From: Candidatus Limnocylindrales bacterium | GTDB taxonomy: Bacteria; Desulfobacterota; Binatia; UBA1149; CAITLU01 | Direction of reading: 5' to 3' | Assembly (NCBI GenBank): GCA_035626395.1 | Contig: DASPNR010000044.1 | Coordinates: 62,001 to 126,000 of the forward strand | DNA length: 64,000 bases | In this document: positions 43,553 through 52,235 of the stretch, one piece after another | Layout: each line of letters begins with the position of its first letter | Numbering within the stretch: position 1 is the first letter of the stretch | Notes under the pieces: generated by a model | What the model was told of the DNA's origin: nothing | Seen by the model: only the letters and a program-made list of their open reading frames with translations | Databases searched by the model: none | Program-made: the position numbers and the translations under genes

Positions 43553-43963
43553 CTATGGCGGTGTCAGTCCGTCGCATTCGACGCTCGTAACGGCGATCGG
43601 AGATGACGTCGAAAAGCTTGTGCTGAAGGAGGAGCTGCCCGGGCCGGCCAGCGTTTTGTCAGCCGCGGTCCAGTCGAACATGATCGTGCTGCCTTGAATA
43701 TGACGCCCGTGGCAGACCAGACCCACGTTGATGATCGTGCCGGCAGCATTCATGGTCGCGCTGCCATCACAGGGCCTGGCCGAATCGGCGTCGTAGTAGG
43801 CGAAACCCGCCAGCCCGACGGCACCGCTGGGCTTGAGTGCCTTCACCTTCCTCAGGACGAGGTTGAAAGCCCCGGTGTTCACGCAGACGTCCTTGGCGCT
43901 GGCCTCGGCGGTCGTCAGCATGAGAATGCACGCGGTCACTCCGAGAACGTATCGGGTCTTCAT
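43553..43963 (-). CDS. Small secreted protein of unknown function
   Basis: A 136-residue protein. The ATG at 43963 has AGGAG 6 bp upstream and starts a typical signal peptide (YVLGVTACILMLTTAEASA, cleavage before KDV). The mature part has three Cys and a mainly beta pattern (GAFNLVLRKVKAL, AAGTIINVGLVCHG, GSTIMFDWTAADKTLAG). I do not recognise the family. A weak resemblance to the C-terminal beta domain of other secreted proteins in this region is possible. It faces the same way as the cytochrome gene, which it precedes by about 200 bp. Confidence 0.72.
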   Translation of the reverse strand: MKTRYVLGVTACILMLTTAEASAKDVCVNTGAFNLVLRKVKALKPSGAVGLAGFAYYDADSARPCDGSATMNAAGTIINVGLVCHGRHIQGSTIMFDWTAADKTLAGPGSSSFSTSFSTSSPIAVTSVECDGLTPP

Positions 43964-44360
43964 GGGCTCTCCTGTTGGCTTTGGCAGGCGTGACGAGAAC
44001 GGAGTTAAGCGGCGACTATGCATGCATATCCCACCCGTGTCGAGGCGTCGGGTGCCCAGCTCAGGCCGAGCGCGTTGCACTCCCGGGAATAGCAGTTCAA
44101 AGCTTTTCCCGACCACGTGGAACCACGTGCCTACTTCTCCGATCTTCCGCCATGAAGCTCGTGCTGGAGTCTGGGCGCGAAAAAGAGTCGCCCATAGTGC
44201 ACTACGGACGTGTTCTTCGTCCGCAAATGGTCGGACGTTACGTTGGCCGGGGCCTCGAAACTAGCGGCGCGCGACGGGGCCGGATGAGACGGCGGTGCCG
44301 CCCGCGTCTCGTCCGCGTGCACGTTCGGCCGCGAGGCGAGACGCAGGCGTACCGCGGGCG
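43964..44360. other. Intergenic region with two CACGTG boxes one helical turn apart
   Basis: No gene is supported in these 397 bp. The only notable pattern is CCACGTG at 44113-44119 repeated at 44123-44129, exactly 10 bp apart, so both palindromic CACGTG cores lie on the same face of the helix. They could be a tandem operator for the small secreted gene on the minus strand, whose start is about 150 bp away. The rest is unremarkable. Confidence 0.35.
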
Positions 44361-45359
44361 TCAGGGTATGGTGCGCACGGCGCGTACCGGATTGCCGTAC
44401 ATCTTCAGGGGCGTGTAGATCTCACCATCGTCGAACACTACCACATTGGCGCCAGAGGGGATCGAAACGTAGGTGGTGGAGGTCCAGTAGTTGTCCGAAC
44501 GCGTGCAGCTGCAGGTGTCGATCGTGCAGCCCGGCGTGCAATTGGTGTTGAACTCGGCATAGGCCGCCGGATAGACCGCACCGAAGTTCACGATCGAGTG
44601 CAGCTCGCGGACGTTCGGCACGCGCCAGTCGCTATAGCCGGCGAAGCTCATCGAGTTCAGCGTGGCGACCTTGACGGCAAAGGCATCGTTCCAGGTGTAG
44701 GACGTGTCCTTGTCATGGATGCCGCCGTCGTCCGAGAGCTTCTCCCACATCAGACCGGTGGCGAGGTCGCTGATGGTCCCGTCCCCGTTGTCGACGAAGT
44801 TTCTCGCGAAGCCGTTCTGGTGATCGCCGTCGTGGCCAGTGCCTGCGCAGTCGATGAGGACGCCGGAGGAGTTCCAGCAGAGGGTCTGGCCCGACGTCAA
44901 CGGTTGAGCGGCCGGCTGGGTCTGGCACTGCGCCAGATCCTCGGCGCACTGCAGAGGGTTTGGGGGCAGCGAACCGCCCGAAACGCCACTGACGACGCCA
45001 GCACCGCAGCCTTCCAAAAGGTCCTTGATGGCAGACACGTCACCCGTGGAAAGGCATGATGTGCCTTGGCCCTCCGCCTTCACTTCCGCTTTCTCGAACG
45101 ACTCGTTGATACTGAGGTCGCACTTGGCCACCGCTTCCGCGTACTTGACGGTGTCCGCAGTGAGCGCGAACGCCTTTTCGGCCTTGGCGAGGCAGGCAGA
45201 GTAGCGGCCGGCGGCGTCGGTTTTGGCCGCCTGACAGATCTGCTCCGGTGTTTTCCCCGCATGTCCCGGGTGCCCGTACGACAGTACGATCGTCACGATG
45301 CCAGCGCCCAGCGCAGCAGCGCGCGGCACGGGCATGGCCTTGGTCTTCCAATGTCGCAT
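44361..45359 (-). CDS. Secreted DUF1566 (Lcl-type) protein with N-terminal Cys-helical domain
   Basis: A 332-residue exported protein. After a signal peptide (cleavage near GHAG) comes a helical region of about 70 residues with four Cys at 42, 56, 80 and 102 and many Ala/Lys. The C-terminal half is a DUF1566/Lcl domain, recognised by NGDGTISDLATGLMWEKL, WNDAFA, GYSDWRVPNVREL and the closing RAVRTIP. This domain forms a C-type-lectin-like fold and binds carbohydrate or mineral surfaces in some proteins. The ATG has GGAG 7 bp upstream. It is divergent from the YCII-type gene across a 305-bp gap. Function is unknown beyond probable surface adhesion. Confidence 0.82.
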   Translation of the reverse strand: MRHWKTKAMPVPRAAALGAGIVTIVLSYGHPGHAGKTPEQICQAAKTDAAGRYSACLAKAEKAFALTADTVKYAEAVAKCDLSINESFEKAEVKAEGQGTSCLSTGDVSAIKDLLEGCGAGVVSGVSGGSLPPNPLQCAEDLAQCQTQPAAQPLTSGQTLCWNSSGVLIDCAGTGHDGDHQNGFARNFVDNGDGTISDLATGLMWEKLSDDGGIHDKDTSYTWNDAFAVKVATLNSMSFAGYSDWRVPNVRELHSIVNFGAVYPAAYAEFNTNCTPGCTIDTCSCTRSDNYWTSTTYVSIPSGANVVVFDDGEIYTPLKMYGNPVRAVRTIP

Positions 45360-45664
45360 CGTATTCTCCCCAACAGTTTGTAATGGCCGTCGCCTGGCGC
45401 GGCGGCGGCAAGAACTGGCCCCAATGACAACGCTGTGTCCAAATGTGAACTGGAGTTCAGTTGCGGTCTGCCTCGTGACGACGGTCGCCCCCGGCGTTAG
45501 GACGAGTGGGCGCTGCCGGCAATGCAGAAATGGCTCGAGCTGGCGCCCGGCCAGCGATGACGCGCGATTTTCAAAAAAGTGACGCCGCGTGTCGAATCGA
45601 GCCTTCCTCGTTCGACCAGGGTAGAGACGGAACCGTTTCGCAGTTCGGAAAAAAGGAGACGCCC
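45360..45664. other. Divergent intergenic region with a small palindrome
   Basis: 305 bp between divergent genes. It should hold both promoters. The one clear pattern is the palindrome described at 45446. I see no gene here; the reading frames lack GC bias. Confidence 0.4.
45446..45459. promoter_or_regulatory. 14-bp palindrome, candidate operator
   Basis: TGAACT-GG-AGTTCA is a perfect inverted repeat with a 2-bp spacer, in the middle of a divergent intergenic region. Its size fits a dimeric repressor or activator, but there is no other copy that I noticed, so the role is open. Confidence 0.28.
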
Positions 45665-46033
45665 ATGCGGTACCTGCTTTTGGCCTACGGCGACGAGAAG
45701 AAGTGCAAAGCGCTCACCGACGAGCAGATGCAGGCGCTCGGCAGGAAATGTGCCGATCTCGACGAGCGCCTCAAGCAGACCGGAAGGCTCGTCAGCTCAG
45801 GCAGCCTGAGCTGGGACGCAACGACGATCAGGCCGAAGAACGGCGAATCGGTCATCACCGACGGCCCGTTCATCGAGAGTCACGAGATCGTCGGAGGATT
45901 CGTGATCATCGAAGCGCACGACATGAACGAAGCGTTGCAGATCGCAAAACTGCATCCGGCGGCGACCCTCGGCGAGCATCTCGGCTGGGCCGTGGAGGTT
46001 CGTCCCATGGAGGCGTGCGAGCTTCTGCGATGA
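45665..46033 (+). CDS. YCII-related (DGPF-type) domain protein
   Basis: A 122-residue cytoplasmic protein of the YCII superfamily, with the family DGPF motif (VITDGPFIESHEIVGGFVIIEA) and C-terminal LHPAATLGEHLGWAVEVRPM. Members often sit next to ECF sigma factor genes; none is present here. The fold is a ferredoxin-like dimer, and the function is unknown. The ATG at 45665 is supported by AAGGAG 6 bp upstream. Upstream in-frame codons exist but have no ribosome site. The gene stands alone between divergent DUF1566 and downstream TPR genes. Confidence 0.88.
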   Translation: MRYLLLAYGDEKKCKALTDEQMQALGRKCADLDERLKQTGRLVSSGSLSWDATTIRPKNGESVITDGPFIESHEIVGGFVIIEAHDMNEALQIAKLHPAATLGEHLGWAVEVRPMEACELLR

Positions 46034-46356
46034 GAACTCTTCTCGGCGAAGTCGACGTCCGCCGTCGCCTTCTCAATACGGTACGGCGCGAACGGTGTAT
46101 GCAGGCCGCCATGTGTTGACGCCTAAGTCGCCCTCCTGGATGTCGGAGTGACGTAGCTCGTCATCGCATGCACCGAGCAGGAGCGGCGCGGCAACAACAC
46201 GTCACGCAGCCGCAGGTCCCAGGGCGGACAGTACGGGAACCGCATTCATCCTTGAACGCATCCCGCCGCCAAGCTCATATGGGGACTCGCGCAATTCCAT
46301 TGACAGGTAGGCCCCGCAGCGCGATGGTTACCGCCTTCGCAAATGGAGGACCTGCC
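46034..46356. other. Intergenic region upstream of the TPR gene
   Basis: These 323 bp carry no convincing gene. They contain the candidate promoter at 46300 and a GGAGG ribosome site at the right end. No strong repeats were seen. Confidence 0.4.
46300..46328 (+). promoter_or_regulatory. Candidate sigma-70 promoter before the TPR gene
   Basis: A perfect -35 hexamer TTGACA (46300-46305) is followed after 17 bp by GATGGT (46323-46328), a poor -10. The predicted start would be about 20 bp before the ATG at 46357. The -35 match is strong but the -10 match is weak. Confidence 0.3.
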
Positions 46357-48084
46357 ATGTCCGGGAACCTTTGCCGTGCCGCGCTTGCCGCTCTGCTGCT
46401 AGGACCCGCCGCTGTCCTCGCGCAACAAGCAGAGAACTTGAAGCCGTTCGCTCCGGGCGATCTGCGATCCGCGGGCAGGATCGACTTTCCGATCTCCTGC
46501 CAGCCGGCCTCGCAGGCCGAGTTCAACCGCGGCGTCGCCCTGCTGCACTCATTCTTCTACGAGGAAGCTCGCAACATTTTCACGAGGATTGCCGCACAGG
46601 ATCCTGCGTGCGCGATGGCGCAATGGGGCATTGCGCAGAGCTGGTGGCATCCGATCTGGGCGCCGCCCACGGCCGAGGAGATGGCCGCCGGCAAAGCCGC
46701 TGCCGATAAGGCGATGGCGCTGACGGCAACGCCGCGCGAGCGCGCATGGATCGAGGCGATCAACGTGTATTACAACACTGCCGATCCGGTCGTCGCCGAG
46801 TCCGCCGGGCACTCCTGCCACGGCCCGGTCGGGCCGCGGGACCGTGTGGTCGCCTACGAGCGCGCCTTCAAGCACAACGTGTACGACAAGTACCCCGGCG
46901 AGCTCGAGGCGCAGGTCTATTATGCGTTCGCGGTGCTTTCGGTGGGCTACGCCACCCCGCTCGACACCACACTCGTCAACCAGAAGGCCGCTGGGGCGAT
47001 ACTGGAGGAGCTCTGGAAGAAGCACCGCCAGCATCCCGGCATCGCCCACTACATCATCCACAGCTACGACTACCCTGCCCTGGCGACGAAGGCTTTGGAC
47101 GCGGCCAGGACCTATGCCGACATCGCACCGTGGGTGCCACACGCGCTGCACATGCCGTCCCACATCTTCACGCGCCTTGGCATGTGGGATGAGGCGATCG
47201 CGGGAAACGCCGCATCGGCGCAGGCACAGAACGACTACTCGAAGCTGCAGGGCCGCACGGCCATGGACACCCAAGAGCTGCACGCGCTCGACTACATGAT
47301 GTACTCGTACCTGCAGCAGGCGCGCGACGTCGAGGCGAAGAAGGTGCTTGACCAGGTACTGGCCGTCGACGACACCTTCCCGGAGACCGATTTCGTCGGC
47401 GCCTATGCGCTCGCCGCGGTCCCGGCGCGTTACGCGCTGGAGCGAAATGCCTGGCAGGAGGCCGCCACACTGCCTGTGAAGCCGCGAAAGCAGTGGGAGG
47501 CCAATCCCTTCGCCGAAGGACTGATCGAGTACGCGCGAGCCCTGGGACGCGCTCGCAGCGGCGACGCGGCGGGCGCGCGCGCGTCGCTCCAGCGCATGGC
47601 CGCGCTGCGCGACGCGACGACGGACGTTCGCTTCGAGTACTTCAAGAAGCACCTCGAGTTGCAGATGCAGGCCGCCTCCGCCTGGCTCGCGCACGCCGAA
47701 GGAAGGCACGACGAGGCGCTCTCGGCGCTGCGGGCGGTCGCCGACGCCGAGGACGCGCTGGGCAAGCACCCGGTAACGCCCGGCGCTCTCGTGCCGGCGC
47801 GCGAGCAACTGGGCGAGATGATGCTGCTGTTGAATCGGGCGAACGAGGCGCAGCAGGCCTACGCCGGAGCGCTGAGTATCTACCCTTCCCGCTTCAACTC
47901 GATGTACGGCGCGGCGCGCGCGGCCGAGGCGCTTGGCGATCAGAAGGTCGCGCGCGAACGCTACCGGATGCTTGCGAAGCAGGCCGAGAAGGCCGACGCG
48001 CCTCGCCGCGAGCTGGCACACGCCAAGAATTATCTCGCCGCGGATCGATCGCCCACGGGTGACGACGTCGTCGACGGGCGGTGA
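46357..48084 (+). CDS. Secreted tetratricopeptide-repeat protein
   Basis: A 575-residue protein with a signal peptide (CRAALAALLLGPAAVLA) and multiple helical TPR-like repeats across its length. Characteristic parts are FNRGVALLHSFFYEEARNIF, CAMAQWGIAQSWWHPIW, PGIAHYIIHSYDYP and ALHMPSHIFTRLGMWDEAI, which are conserved in a family of periplasmic TPR proteins found in Acidobacteria and Proteobacteria. The function is not known; protein-protein scaffolding is likely. The ATG at 46357 has GGAGG 8 bp upstream and gives the signal peptide directly. It is followed by 137 bp and the EGF/TSP3 gene on the same strand. Confidence 0.85.
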   Translation: MSGNLCRAALAALLLGPAAVLAQQAENLKPFAPGDLRSAGRIDFPISCQPASQAEFNRGVALLHSFFYEEARNIFTRIAAQDPACAMAQWGIAQSWWHPIWAPPTAEEMAAGKAAADKAMALTATPRERAWIEAINVYYNTADPVVAESAGHSCHGPVGPRDRVVAYERAFKHNVYDKYPGELEAQVYYAFAVLSVGYATPLDTTLVNQKAAGAILEELWKKHRQHPGIAHYIIHSYDYPALATKALDAARTYADIAPWVPHALHMPSHIFTRLGMWDEAIAGNAASAQAQNDYSKLQGRTAMDTQELHALDYMMYSYLQQARDVEAKKVLDQVLAVDDTFPETDFVGAYALAAVPARYALERNAWQEAATLPVKPRKQWEANPFAEGLIEYARALGRARSGDAAGARASLQRMAALRDATTDVRFEYFKKHLELQMQAASAWLAHAEGRHDEALSALRAVADAEDALGKHPVTPGALVPAREQLGEMMLLLNRANEAQQAYAGALSIYPSRFNSMYGAARAAEALGDQKVARERYRMLAKQAEKADAPRRELAHAKNYLAADRSPTGDDVVDGR

Positions 48085-48221
48085 GGTCCCGCCTGTCCCT
48101 CGACTCCCGGGGCGCGCGCGACGGGTCCGCCGAAATCTGTCCCGCATCATTTGCGAGAACCGCGCCTCACCCCTAAACAGGGGGCCACAACCCCCGAAAG
48201 GGAAAAAAGGAGCGGACCCAG

Positions 48222-49850
48222 ATGAGCTTCTACGCTTCGGCCAGTGCATCAGGAGGCGCCACCGCAGGCGTCGCACACCCTTCGTTCTTCGCAGAGTTTT
48301 CCTTGACGCGCACGCGCAAAGCGGCGGCGGCTGCCTGCGCCGCTCTGCTGCTCGTCGGTTCAACCGAAGCAGCGTTCGCGGACTGTTTCTCGAGCAAGCT
48401 CAAAGCTGTCGCCAAGGCCGAGTTCTCGGCGCTGTCGTGTCACTCGCAGGTTGCCGCCAGAGGCGAGGACTCCAAGCTCGCCGACTGCCTTGCCAAAACC
48501 TCGCTGAAGCTCGACGAAGCTTTCGAGAAGGCCGGAGATTGCGCCGGCGTGCTCACGAGTTGCGATCAGGTGCAGCAGGATTGCGCAGAGGCGGTCTCGA
48601 CCGCAATGACCGTCATGCTCCCCAGCAGCTGCGCGGCGGCAAAACTCAAGGCGGCGGCCAAGTTGGCGAAGTCGCGCCTCAAGTGTGCGGCGAGAGCCGC
48701 CGCGACCCTCACCCCGATTTCCGACGACTGCATCGACAAAGCCGACGCGCAATTCGCCGCGGCGATCGACAGAGCCGGCGACTGCCCAGACGGCGGGTCC
48801 CCGCTCACGCTCATCGAAACCGCGTGCGTGGAGCCGGCAATCGCTCTGGACGCGCAGGACATGATTTCCGCCATCTGCACGGGCCCACCGACCACGACCA
48901 CATCGTCGACCAGCACCACAGAGTCGCCGACGACGACGGTAATGGATCCGACGACGACGACCATTCAAGCCACGACCACAACCACTGCCGAGTCGACGAC
49001 GACAACGAGCCAGCCCACGACGACCACGACTCTGGACCCCTGCAATCCCAACCCATGCATGAACAACGGCACGTGCATCAACGAGGAGGCGGGTTTTTCC
49101 TGCCAGTGCTGGTCCGGCACCAGTGGTGTGCTCTGCGAGGACGCGTGCTCGGACGATCCCAATAAAACCGAGCCAGGTATCTGCGGTTGCAACGTGTCCG
49201 ACACCGACAGCGACAGCGACGGTACCGCCGACTGCGTGGACGCTTGCCCGGCGAACCCCTCGAAGACGACGGCTGGCGGAATATGCGGCGGCTGTGAAGA
49301 TGAAAGCGACTCCGATGGCGACGGCACACCGGATTGCCAGGATCTCTGCGCGTTCGATGCCAACAAGATCGATGGCGGCGTCTGTGGCTGCGGAGTGTCC
49401 GATGATGACGTCGATGCCGACGGGACCGCCGACTGCTTCGACGGTTGTCCCCTCAATCCGCTAAAGACCTCACCCGGCGGTTTTTGCGGCGGTTGTGAAG
49501 ACGAGAGCGACATCGATGGCGACGGTACTCCGGATTGCGGAGATGACTGTCCGGCCGATCCCGCGAAGATCGATGCCGGAGTCTGCGGCTGCCACGAAAG
49601 CGATGCCGACGCCGACGGCGACGGTACCGCCGACTGCGTCGACGGTTGTCCCGCGAATCCGACCAAGAATGCGCCGGGCGGCGCATGCGGCGACTGCTCG
49701 GACGACGTGGACACGGACGGCGACGCGACGCCCGACTGCATAGACTCCTGCCCGGATGACCCGAGCAAGACCGAGCCGGGCACCTGCGGCTGTGGCATCT
49801 CCGACACGGATGCCGATATGAACGGGACGCCCGATTGCATCGAGTACTGA
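48222..49850 (+). CDS. Secreted protein: duplicated 4-Cys helical module, Thr linker, EGF-like domain, seven TSP3-type repeats
   Basis: A 542-residue protein. After an N-terminal export segment (hydrophobic near 33-50) come two copies of a four-Cys helical module: Cys 55/73/89/107 and 137/155/170/188 (spacing 18-16-18 and 18-15-18). A Thr-rich linker covers about 221-271. An EGF-like domain has six Cys (274, 279, 285, 294, 296, 305) in the order CNPNPC, NNGTC, FSCQC, GVLC. Residues 307-540 are seven calcium-type repeats of 33 or 34 residues with DxDxDGxxDC. The layout resembles metazoan matrix proteins, though TSP3 repeats and EGF domains are also known in bacteria. It is probably surface-bound. 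AAGGAG lies about 10 bp before the ATG. Confidence 0.82.
   Translation: MSFYASASASGGATAGVAHPSFFAEFSLTRTRKAAAAACAALLLVGSTEAAFADCFSSKLKAVAKAEFSALSCHSQVAARGEDSKLADCLAKTSLKLDEAFEKAGDCAGVLTSCDQVQQDCAEAVSTAMTVMLPSSCAAAKLKAAAKLAKSRLKCAARAAATLTPISDDCIDKADAQFAAAIDRAGDCPDGGSPLTLIETACVEPAIALDAQDMISAICTGPPTTTTSSTSTTESPTTTVMDPTTTTIQATTTTTAESTTTTSQPTTTTTLDPCNPNPCMNNGTCINEEAGFSCQCWSGTSGVLCEDACSDDPNKTEPGICGCNVSDTDSDSDGTADCVDACPANPSKTTAGGICGGCEDESDSDGDGTPDCQDLCAFDANKIDGGVCGCGVSDDDVDADGTADCFDGCPLNPLKTSPGGFCGGCEDESDIDGDGTPDCGDDCPADPAKIDAGVCGCHESDADADGDGTADCVDGCPANPTKNAPGGACGDCSDDVDTDGDATPDCIDSCPDDPSKTEPGTCGCGISDTDADMNGTPDCIEY
49140..49841 (+). repeat. Seven tandem TSP3-type repeats, alternating 33 and 34 residues
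   Basis: The seven units are 99 or 102 bp long. Odd units (1, 3, 5, 7) are 33 residues with a CGC centre; even units (2, 4, 6) are 34 residues with a CGGCED or CGDCSD centre. Each ends in a DxDxDGT(A/P)DC calcium loop. The strict A-B alternation means that the real duplication unit is a 67-residue pair, with a final A unit. Confidence 0.88.
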
Positions 49851-49995
49851 GCGAACCGACGAGCGGGGGCGGCGGCCGATCCCGTCCTCGTTTGATCATC
49901 CCGCTCGACAGGCCCGCAGTGCGGACGTCGCTGGACGCCGCGACCGCAGCGGTGCCAACAACTGGAGATGCAGCTTCGCGTCGCCAGGCGCAAAG

Positions 49996-50034
49996 GGCGG
50001 TGCGGCCGAGACGACATGTCGCGGCCGCACCGCC
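49996..50034. terminator. Strong 13-bp hairpin between convergent genes
   Basis: A perfect 13-bp stem (GGCGGTGCGGCCG at 49996-50008 pairing with 50022-50034) encloses a 13-nt loop which itself contains CGACATGTCG. It lies between the convergent EGF/TSP3 gene and the histidine kinase gene. No U-tract follows, so it is a rho-independent-like but atypical stop structure that would work on both strands. Confidence 0.5.
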
Positions 50035-50138
50035 GGGCCGGTTTACGAAGCCGCCGGCGGGGACGTCGGCATGCTCGGGGCTCGGCTACAACGTCAACGA
50101 CGTTTCCACTGCACAGGCATTTCTGAAGACCCTGGCCG

Positions 50139-51281
50139 CTACGGCGAATCGTCGTCGCCAGTAGCCGGCTCGGCCACGGGAAGGGTCACATCGAAGTGGA
50201 ACGTGGAGCCCTGCTCCGCAGCGCTCTCAACGCATATCGTACTGCCATGCAACTCGATGATACGGCGACTGATCGCCAGCCCGAGGCCGGTCCCGCCGTA
50301 GCGTTCCGCGATCTCCGGGCCGGCCTGCGAGTACTCATCGAAAATTCTCGTGATGCGATCGGGCGAGATTCCGATGCCGGTGTCGGTGACACGAAACTTC
50401 AGCACGACGCCGTGCGGGGCGCGCGAAATCAGCTCGACCGCCAGGGTCACCCCGCCGCGCTCGGTGAACTTGACGGCATTGCCGGCAAGATTCGTCAGAA
50501 CCTGGCCGAGTTTGATCGGGTCCCCGACGAGATGCGTCGGGGCATTCGGGTCGATTTCGACGTTCAGCGTCAGTTGCTTGCGCAACGCAACAGGCTCCAG
50601 CGTCTGCGCGGTGCCGAGTAAGAGGTCACGCAGATCGAAACGCCGACGTTCGAGCGTCACCTTGCCCGCCTCGACCTTGCTGAAGTCGAGCATGCTCTGC
50701 AGAAGCGCCAGTGCCTTGTCGAGGCCGCGACGCAGCATGCCCAGATAACGGTCGGCGTCGGGCTGCAGCCCGGAGTGTTGCAACAACTCGGCGGCCATAC
50801 CGACGGCAGCGACGGAGTTTCGCACCTCGTGCGCGAAAACCGCGAGAAACTCGGACTTCGCCCGCATCGCCTGCTCGGCCATCCTGCGGCCGAGCAGCAG
50901 CTCACGCTCGTACTTGCGGCGGTCCACCGCCTGGAACACGGCGATGCGTATCGCCTCGGATCTGCCGTCGGACGTACGCCGCTCGTTGGCACTAACGAAG
51001 ACGGAAAGTGAGGAAGCGTCCTTGCGCACGAGGTCGAGCGCGATCTCGTGAACGAAGCCCTGCATGCGCAGCAGCGGCGCGAAGTGCGTTTCGTAGAAGA
51101 TCCGGCCCGCGACCGTCATCAGCTCCGAGAACCTGCGCTTTCCCACGATCTCGGCGCGGTCATATCCGAGCCACGACAGGAGCGTCGAGTTCGCCGCCAC
51201 GACATTGCCTCGCGGGCAAGTCAACAGCAGTCCGCAGGGAGCACGATCGAGAAGATCCGGCGGAAGCTCTTCGTCAGCCAT
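50139..51281 (-). CDS. Cytoplasmic PAS-domain hybrid-less histidine kinase
   Basis: A 380-residue histidine kinase with no membrane segment. Residues 1-120 are a PAS domain (DRAPCGLLLTCPRGNVVAAN, then RRFSELMTVAGRIFYET). The H-box is FLAVFAHEVRNSV with His151; the N-box has Asn268 (NLAGNAVKF), G1 is DTGIGI (300-305), the F-box is IFDEYSQ and G2 is GGTGLGLAI (329-337). All ATP-binding motifs are intact. The start is the ATG at 51281, which overlaps the stop of the RsbQ-like hydrolase gene by 8 bp, so they are translationally coupled. The PAS domain may sense a product of the hydrolase. No response regulator is adjacent. Confidence 0.9.
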   Translation of the reverse strand: MADEELPPDLLDRAPCGLLLTCPRGNVVAANSTLLSWLGYDRAEIVGKRRFSELMTVAGRIFYETHFAPLLRMQGFVHEIALDLVRKDASSLSVFVSANERRTSDGRSEAIRIAVFQAVDRRKYERELLLGRRMAEQAMRAKSEFLAVFAHEVRNSVAAVGMAAELLQHSGLQPDADRYLGMLRRGLDKALALLQSMLDFSKVEAGKVTLERRRFDLRDLLLGTAQTLEPVALRKQLTLNVEIDPNAPTHLVGDPIKLGQVLTNLAGNAVKFTERGGVTLAVELISRAPHGVVLKFRVTDTGIGISPDRITRIFDEYSQAGPEIAERYGGTGLGLAISRRIIELHGSTICVESAAEQGSTFHFDVTLPVAEPATGDDDSP

Positions 51282-52098
51282 GCGGTTCCTTGCGGCACGT
51301 CCGTTGGCGCGCAAGGTAGCGCTTCATGGCCGAGATGACCTCGGACGGAGCACTCAGGTTCGGGCAATGGCCCGTAGCATCCAGAACCACGAGCTCGCTG
51401 TCGCGGAGGTTGCGATGCACGTACTCGCCCACGGCCACGGGTGCGATCACGTCGTTGTCGCATTGGAGCACGAGCGTCGGCACCGTGACCCGCGCAAGGT
51501 CGGACCGGTTGTCCGAGAGGAACGTTACGCGAGCGAAGTGCTTGGCGATCTCCGGGTCGGTACGGCAGAAGCTGTTGGCCAGTTCCTCGGAGAGCTCGGG
51601 ACGGTCGGGATTGCCCATGATCGTCGGCGCCATCGCACGAGACCATCCAAGGTAATTGTCATCCATCGAATCCAGCAGCTGGTCTATGTCCTTCCGGGAG
51701 AAGCCGCCCTGATAGTTTTCGTCATCGACGTACCGCGGCGACGGCCCGACCATGACCAGGTGCGCGAATCGCTCAGGCTGCTCGCAGACGGCAAGGGCGC
51801 CGATCATCGCGCTGACGGAGTGCCCGACGAACACCACGTCGCGCAGATCGAGAGCGTCGCAGATCTCGAGCACGTCCTGGGCGTAACCCGCGAGCGTATC
51901 GTACTTGGACCTTTGATAGGCGCCGAGGTCCGATTTGCCGGCACCGACGTGGTCGAACAGGACGAGGCGGTAATCGGCCTCGAAGGCCGGCACGAGGTAG
52001 CGCCACATGTTCTGGTCGCACCCGAATCCATGAGACAGCAGCATGGGCTGCTCGCCTCGACCCAGTACGGTCACATTGTTGCGGTGAAGAACGTCCAT
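51274..52098 (-). CDS. Alpha/beta hydrolase, RsbQ-like
   Basis: A 274-residue soluble alpha/beta hydrolase. The triad is Ser94 in GHSVS, Asp216 in QCDNDVIAP and His244 in ATGHCPNLS; the oxyanion-type HGFGCDQNMW lies at 23-32. Length, motif wording and spacing match RsbQ of Bacillus subtilis, which makes a hydrophobic small molecule sensed by the PAS phosphatase RsbP, and the plant karrikin/strigolactone receptor family. Here the coupled partner is a PAS histidine kinase instead of a phosphatase. The ATG at 52098 is chosen to match the family N-terminus; in-frame upstream sequence is not family-like. The hydrolase is likely a signal-making or signal-binding enzyme. Confidence 0.85.
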   Translation of the reverse strand: MDVLHRNNVTVLGRGEQPMLLSHGFGCDQNMWRYLVPAFEADYRLVLFDHVGAGKSDLGAYQRSKYDTLAGYAQDVLEICDALDLRDVVFVGHSVSAMIGALAVCEQPERFAHLVMVGPSPRYVDDENYQGGFSRKDIDQLLDSMDDNYLGWSRAMAPTIMGNPDRPELSEELANSFCRTDPEIAKHFARVTFLSDNRSDLARVTVPTLVLQCDNDVIAPVAVGEYVHRNLRDSELVVLDATGHCPNLSAPSEVISAMKRYLARQRTCRKEPHG

Positions 52099-52235
52099 GG
52101 AGCTCTGCCTACCCCGCTTGTGTGGCTTTACGCCTATGCTGACCCTATCCCATTGGTCAGTGCCGGTCGATGCATCGCGGCGACTCCACGATCGGGGTGC
52201 AGACGCGGGCGCGCCGCGACAGCGGACCGCAACCG

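Noticed and set aside
48860..49850. Repetitive DNA considered as a CRISPR-like or tandem satellite array
   Set aside because: The periodicity is fully explained by Thr-rich and TSP3-type coding repeats; no constant repeat with variable spacers exists.
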